Part shown: positions 4,790 through 8,691 of the stretch, piece by piece
How positions within the stretch are numbered: position 1 is the stretch's first letter
How the letters are laid out: every line of letters starts with the position of its first letter
Assembly (NCBI GenBank): GCA_964437445.1
Contig: CAYTGR010000099.1
Location: forward strand, 1-8,691
Direction: 5' to 3'
Source: CAYTGR01 sp964437445
GTDB taxonomy: Bacteria > Chloroflexota > Anaerolineae > B4-G1 > SLSP01
Length of the DNA: 8,691 nt
The notes under the pieces: model-generated
The model's database searches: none
Told to the model about the DNA's origin: nothing
The model's input: the letters and a program-made list of their open reading frames with translations, nothing else
Position numbers and translations under genes: made by a program

Positions 4790-7171
4790 TTACTCATAGG
4801 CCAGGACTTCACGGATGGTCAGGCGCGAGGCATTGCGCGCCGGTAAAGCGCTGGCGATGGTAGAAAGCAGCAGCACCGCCACCAACCAGAGACCGAAGCC
4901 GGTCGGGGTGAGCGCCAGCTCGGTAGGAGAGTGAAAGATGGCATAGCTGATGACATTGGACAGCACCACGGTGATGGGGAACGAGAGCAGCGCCCCCAGG
5001 ATAAAGCTGAGCAGCCCAATCAGCACCCCTTCCACCATGACCAGTTGCATCACCACCTGATTGTGCGCCCCAATCGCGCGCAGCACCCCGATCTCGCGCG
5101 TCCGTTCCATCACATTCATGCTCATCGTCCCGGCTAACCCAATGCTACCCACCAAAGCCGTCAACAGGGCCATGATAAACAAGACTGCCGTCAAAATCCC
5201 CAGCAGGTTGGCGGAGGAGGTAATCAGCGATTGGCCGGTCTGCACTTTGTTGAGCTTGAAATCCTGCTCCTTGAAACGTTGTTCCAGGGCCACGCTGACC
5301 TGCTGCTGATAGGCCGGCGTTTGGGCGGCCGTCGTGATCCGATAGGTGGTGGCGGCCGCACCGCTCCGGGTCACCTGGGCCAGATAGTCGTAATTTGCGT
5401 AAGCGATCAATTCATCCAGCCCGATATACTTAAAAATGCCCACCACGACCCAATCAGCTTCCTCGCCCTGCACTTTTAGCCGCAAGGTATCCCCGATTTG
5501 CAATTGAGGGAACTCACTCCAAAAAGCTTCATTGACTGCGATGGCGTTTTGATCGCCGGGTTGGAGCCAGCGCCCTTGTAGCAGCTCCGGCTCCACCAGG
5601 GCACTGGCAGCCGGCGGCCCAAAAATGACCACGGAAAGCGGCGCGGCGCTGTCTGAGCGCACCACGTCAGCGTTAGCCAGCGCCCACGCCTCCACCCCGG
5701 TCACGCCCGGCACGGTCCGCGCCAGATGCTCCACCTCGTCAATCCGGTAAGGCTGGGCAAAATCCAGGTTGACATCGGCCCGAAAATAGCGCATCCCCCG
5801 CGCCACCTGCTGGTTCAGCGCCACCTGCGTGTTAAAAACCGCGATAAAAATCGCGCCCCCTAAGGTCAACGTGAACAGGGTCAGCGCCAGGCGGCCCTTG
5901 CGGCGGAAGGTGTTGCGAATGGAGATCAACAGCAAGCGCGAGACCCAGCGGATGCGCTCCACCTGGCGATCCAGCCAGCCTTTGGGCAGGCGCTCGCTGT
6001 CGGTCCCCAGATTACTGAGCGCCTGTTGCACCGTAATGCCGGAGCCGCGCAGGATCGGAAGCAGGCCGGCCAGGGGGGGTACCAGCAGCGCAATGCTGAT
6101 TTGCAGCACCAAGGCGAAGGGGATCACCCGAAAACTGCGCAGCTGGAAATTGATGATGTCGGCGGCGAAACGGGTCAAAGCATACGCTCCCCAGGTGCCC
6201 AACGGGATGGCGACCAGCAGTGCGATCACCCCAAACGCGAGAATCAGCACCAGGTACATGGCAATGATCTGCATACGGCGCGCGCCGATCAGCTTCATCA
6301 CGCCGATTTGCCGGATGTGTTGCCCCAGCAGGGCCGACATGGTGTTCATAATCAGCGACCCGCTCAGGAAGACGATCAGCACGCCGATAATCCCCAACAC
6401 GCCGAGCAGCGCCTCCAGGATAGAGCTGAGGGGATGCTGGTAGGCGACCTCCACCCGGTAGACCTGGCGGCCACTCTGCTCCAGGCGCTCTTTGACCAGG
6501 GTGGCGACCGCCTCCAGGTGCGCTTTATCGGTGCGCCCCTCGGAGACGGTGATGAAGAGCTGGTTCAACAGCAGCGGTTGGTGGAGCCATTCCAGCGTAT
6601 CCAGGGTGACATAGCCTTTGAGATCGCCCAGGACGCCACCATAGCCCAGGGTGGGCTCCAGCCCGGTGCCGACGATGGGCAACATTTTCAGCGTCCCATC
6701 GGCTAACTCAATAGTCAGGGAATCGCCCACGGCGACCCCCAGGAGCGCCAGGGTTTTGCGTTCCAGCACCACCGTCTGGTCAGCCGGAGCCAGGGTTCCC
6801 TGCTGCGGCAGCAGTTGGTTAACCCGCAGCGTCGGGAACGCTTCGCTGGCCACCAGCGTCAGGGTATCCCACTCAGCCGGCCCCTTCTGCACGCGGACGG
6901 TCACCGCACGCCGGCCTTCCACCTCCGCTACCCCGGGCACGCGCCGGATAGAGCGGACAAAGTCCGGCTCAAACGGGTCGGTGATGATCTCAATGTTAGC
7001 CGGGTTGACCGAGTCGTAGTTTTGCTTCAGGTCTTCGGAGAGCAGCACGTAGGTCCCGGCAATCACGCCGATGGCAAAGACGCCAACGGCAATGGAGGCA
7101 ACGACCAACAGCGTGCGGATCTTGTTGTCCCATAGATCGGACAACACTTTACGCCAGCGCGGTCTCAGCAT
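4790..7171 (-). CDS. ABC exporter permease with two fused MacB/FtsX halves
   Basis: A 793-residue permease with two copies of the MacB-type (type VII ABC) plan: one membrane helix, a large extracytoplasmic core domain, then three helices. Likely helices are near 21-44, 255-280, 303-325 and 350-374 in the first half, and 429-449, 655-681, 707-741 and 760-778 in the second. The FtsX coupling motif appears in both halves, as QHIRQIGVMKLIGA (284-297) and the more canonical ERTREIGVLRAIGA (689-702). A MacB-like dimer is thus supplied by one asymmetric chain. I use the ATG at 7171 (GGAG 11 bases upstream), where family-like sequence starts with MLRPRWRKVL. A TTG at 7192 would add seven residues and overlap the ATPase stop by four bases. 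It would work with the adjacent ATPase and the downstream adaptor. Such systems export lipids, peptides or drugs, or act as mechanotransmission devices; the cargo here is unknown. Confidence 0.92.
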   Translation of the reverse strand: MLRPRWRKVLSDLWDNKIRTLLVVASIAVGVFAIGVIAGTYVLLSEDLKQNYDSVNPANIEIITDPFEPDFVRSIRRVPGVAEVEGRRAVTVRVQKGPAEWDTLTLVASEAFPTLRVNQLLPQQGTLAPADQTVVLERKTLALLGVAVGDSLTIELADGTLKMLPIVGTGLEPTLGYGGVLGDLKGYVTLDTLEWLHQPLLLNQLFITVSEGRTDKAHLEAVATLVKERLEQSGRQVYRVEVAYQHPLSSILEALLGVLGIIGVLIVFLSGSLIMNTMSALLGQHIRQIGVMKLIGARRMQIIAMYLVLILAFGVIALLVAIPLGTWGAYALTRFAADIINFQLRSFRVIPFALVLQISIALLVPPLAGLLPILRGSGITVQQALSNLGTDSERLPKGWLDRQVERIRWVSRLLLISIRNTFRRKGRLALTLFTLTLGGAIFIAVFNTQVALNQQVARGMRYFRADVNLDFAQPYRIDEVEHLARTVPGVTGVEAWALANADVVRSDSAAPLSVVIFGPPAASALVEPELLQGRWLQPGDQNAIAVNEAFWSEFPQLQIGDTLRLKVQGEEADWVVVGIFKYIGLDELIAYANYDYLAQVTRSGAAATTYRITTAAQTPAYQQQVSVALEQRFKEQDFKLNKVQTGQSLITSSANLLGILTAVLFIMALLTALVGSIGLAGTMSMNVMERTREIGVLRAIGAHNQVVMQLVMVEGVLIGLLSFILGALLSFPITVVLSNVISYAIFHSPTELALTPTGFGLWLVAVLLLSTIASALPARNASRLTIREVLAYE

Positions 7172-7188
7172 CGTCAGCAGCGCTCCGC

Positions 7189-7905
7189 TCAATCCTGCAC
7201 GATTTCGCCATCGGCCAGGCGCAGAATCCGCCCGGCCCGTTGTGCCAGTACCGGATCGTGCGTGACCATGATGACCGTTTTCCCCTGCGCCACCAGCCCC
7301 TCAAAGAGCTCAAAGACCGTCGCGGCGGCCCGCGAATCCAGGTTGCCGGTCGGTTCGTCGGCGACAATCAACGGCGGATCGTTGGCCAGCGCGCGGGCAA
7401 TCGCGGCGCTCTGCTGCTGCCCGCCGGAGACAGCCGCCGGCATCTTGTGGGCCACCTGCATCAGTCCCACCAGGTCCAGCAACTCCAACGCCCGCCGCTC
7501 GCGCTCCGCGGGTGTGTAAAGCCGGCTGATGTCCATTGGCAACATCACGTTCTCCAGGAGCGAGAGCATCGGCAGCAGCTGGTAGAACTGGAAGACGATG
7601 CCCAGGTTCCGCCCCCGCCAGCGCGACATCTCACTCTCGTTCAACCGGTGGACGTAGGTGGCGCCAATTTTCACCTCGCCGGAGGTCGGCCGGTCAATGC
7701 CGGTGATCATGTTGACCAGAGTAGATTTACCGCTGCCCGATTTGCCCACCACACTGACGAATTCGCCGGGGTAGAAATCGGCGTCAATTCCCTTGAGGGC
7801 CGTGAAATCCCCCGCCGGCGTCTTAAAGGTCTTGACGATCTGGCGCATCTGAATCAACGAGCCGGCGCCCGGCTCCACCGTTTGCTGTTTGAACTGAATC
7901 GTCAT
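7189..7905 (-). CDS. ABC transporter ATP-binding protein (MacB/LolD-like), first copy
   Basis: A 238-residue cytoplasmic ATPase of the LolD/MacB/FtsE group, pairing with FtsX-type permeases. All catalytic motifs are present: Walker A GKSGSGKST (54-62), Q-loop glutamine 106, signature VSGGQ (159-163), Walker B LIVADE (179-184) with catalytic Glu184, D-loop around NLDS (188-191) and switch histidine 216. In the signature helix the usual Arg after the Gln run is Ser166, followed by Ala in place of Val, unlike the neighbouring copy. The first 18 residues or so precede the core domain as a short extra N-terminus. The ATG at 7905 follows an AAGGGGG ribosome site by four bases. The gene is directly upstream of the fused permease, either overlapping it by four bases or 17 bp apart, so the two are very likely translated from one message. 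Confidence 0.94.
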   Translation of the reverse strand: MTIQFKQQTVEPGAGSLIQMRQIVKTFKTPAGDFTALKGIDADFYPGEFVSVVGKSGSGKSTLVNMITGIDRPTSGEVKIGATYVHRLNESEMSRWRGRNLGIVFQFYQLLPMLSLLENVMLPMDISRLYTPAERERRALELLDLVGLMQVAHKMPAAVSGGQQQSAAIARALANDPPLIVADEPTGNLDSRAAATVFELFEGLVAQGKTVIMVTHDPVLAQRAGRILRLADGEIVQD

Positions 7906-7928
7906 CGTTCCCCCTTGAACGTAGCGCG

Positions 7929-7960
7929 AAAAAGTTTGAGACGTTTAAGCGCCGTCTCAA
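7929..7960 (-). terminator. Hairpin with short T-run between the two ATPase genes
   Basis: TTGAGACG (7936-7943) and CGTCTCAA (7953-7960) form a perfect 8-bp stem with a nine-base loop. Read on the minus strand the stem is followed by AC and then five Ts (7933-7929). The stem is only half GC and the T-run is short and offset by two bases, so a weak terminator or attenuator is more likely than a full stop. A protein-binding palindrome is the alternative. It sits in the 92-bp gap (7906-7997), in which I see no convincing promoter. Confidence 0.5.
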
Positions 7961-7997
7961 CCTTGCTCAAGCGCGGCACTCCAAGCCTATACGCACG

Positions 7998-8691
7998 TTA
8001 TGGAGTCTCGTGGACCAACTCCCCATCCACCAGGTGCAACACGCGCGTCACCCGCTGCGCCAGGCCCTCGTCATGGGTCACCATGATGACGGTCTTGCCC
8101 CGGCGCACCAGCCCCGTGAACAGCTCAAAGATCCCTTCGGCCGTGGCCGAATCCAGATTGCCCGTCGGCTCATCGGCGACGATGAGCGGCGGATCGTTCG
8201 CCAGCGCGCGGGCAATCGCCACCCGCTGCTGCTGGCCGCCGGAGATGCGCGTCGGTGTCTTGCTCACATGCTCTGCCAGCCCCACCTCGGCGAGCAGCTG
8301 CCTGGCCCGCTCTAGACTTTTGCGCCCCTGGTACAGCCCACAAAAATCCATCGGCAGCATGACATTGTCTAAGAGCGAAAGCGACGGCAGCAGTTCAAAA
8401 GACTGGTAAACGACCCCCATCGTCAGCCCGCGGAAGAGTGCCAGGGCATTTTCGCTCAAGGCATGGATAGAGGTGCCGTTGATCTGCACCTCACCGGCGG
8501 TCAAATGGTCCACACCGGTGATCATGTTGACTAACGTGGACTTGCCCGCGCCCGATTTGCCGATGATCGCCACGAACTCGCCGCGCCGAAAATCGGTGTT
8601 GATGCCCTTGAGCGCCGTCACCGCGCCGGCAGCGGTCTTATACGTCTTGACCACCTCCCGCAACTGCACCAGCGGCTCAGACTCACCCGCC
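7998..8691 (-). CDS. ABC transporter ATP-binding protein (MacB/LolD-like), second copy, 5' end cut by window
   Basis: A second ATPase closely related to the copy at 7189-7905, with a 24-residue stretch running from the signature helix to the D-loop identical in both. Counting from a GTG at 8669, it has Walker A GKSGAGKST (37-45), Q-loop Gln89, signature ISGGQ (142-146) followed by the normal QQRVA, Walker B LIVADE (162-167) and switch His199. That GTG is probably not the start. The frame stays open to the window edge as ...AGESEPLVQLREVVK, which aligns with EPGAGSLIQMRQIVK of the other copy, so the true start lies a few codons outside. It may serve the same permease as a partner ATPase, or a different permease outside the window. 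Confidence 0.93.
   Translation of the reverse strand, partial: AGESEPLVQLREVVKTYKTAAGAVTALKGINTDFRRGEFVAIIGKSGAGKSTLVNMITGVDHLTAGEVQINGTSIHALSENALALFRGLTMGVVYQSFELLPSLSLLDNVMLPMDFCGLYQGRKSLERARQLLAEVGLAEHVSKTPTRISGGQQQRVAIARALANDPPLIVADEPTGNLDSATAEGIFELFTGLVRRGKTVIMVTHDEGLAQRVTRVLHLVDGELVHETP

Noticed and set aside
7159..7181. Frameshift or broken junction between ATPase and permease genes
   Set aside because: Both proteins are complete. The junction is an ordinary close spacing (ATG at 7171) or a four-base TTGA overlap.
7240..8409. 389-codon plus-strand open frame
   Set aside because: It is antisense to both ATPase genes and spans the gap between them. Its Arg/Gln/His-rich composition is typical of a shadow frame in GC-rich DNA, whereas the minus strand carries complete ABC motifs.

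Overview
This 8.7 kb, GC-rich window is coding almost end to end, and every gene I can support lies on the minus strand. Nothing in it fixes the taxon. A deazaflavin (F420)-dependent reductase relative, a lipoprotein-type efflux adaptor, MacB-like ABC genes and intergenic 7-bp tandem repeats together make me favour a Chloroflexota (Anaerolineae-like) bacterium. That is an inference, and an actinobacterial or other GC-rich origin is not excluded.

In the direction of transcription (right to left), the window opens with an ABC-type export locus at 8691-3508. It holds an ATPase cut by the window edge, a second paralogous ATPase, a large permease made of two fused MacB/FtsX-type halves, and a lipoprotein membrane-fusion (HlyD/MacA-like) adaptor. 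A hairpin with a short T-run separates the two ATPases and may be a partial terminator or attenuator. A clear intrinsic terminator (about 3424-3457) closes the locus. The ATPases would power the permease, and the lipid-anchored adaptor would guide or gate substrate on the outer face of the membrane. The substrate cannot be read from the sequence.

A new transcription unit starts at once from a TATAAT-type promoter whose upstream part overlaps the terminator. It carries a Gfo/Idh/MocA-family NAD(P)-dependent oxidoreductase followed 37 bp later by mutY, the A/G-mismatch adenine glycosylase, which here has an almost complete Nudix box in its C-terminal domain. After a 250-bp gap with two stem-loops and a good sigma70-like promoter comes a small deazaflavin-dependent nitroreductase-family protein.

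The left end is non-coding. It holds a 7-bp tandem repeat array (15 clean units, with a 35-bp higher-order repeat) and a possible promoter for a minus-strand gene beyond the window. A second, unrelated 7-bp array sits directly against the stop codon of the permease gene. I see no tRNA, rRNA, CRISPR array, transposase or phage gene. Most of the window is ordinary. The points most worth a second look are the repeat arrays, the paired ATPases serving one fused asymmetric permease, and the Nudix box of MutY.
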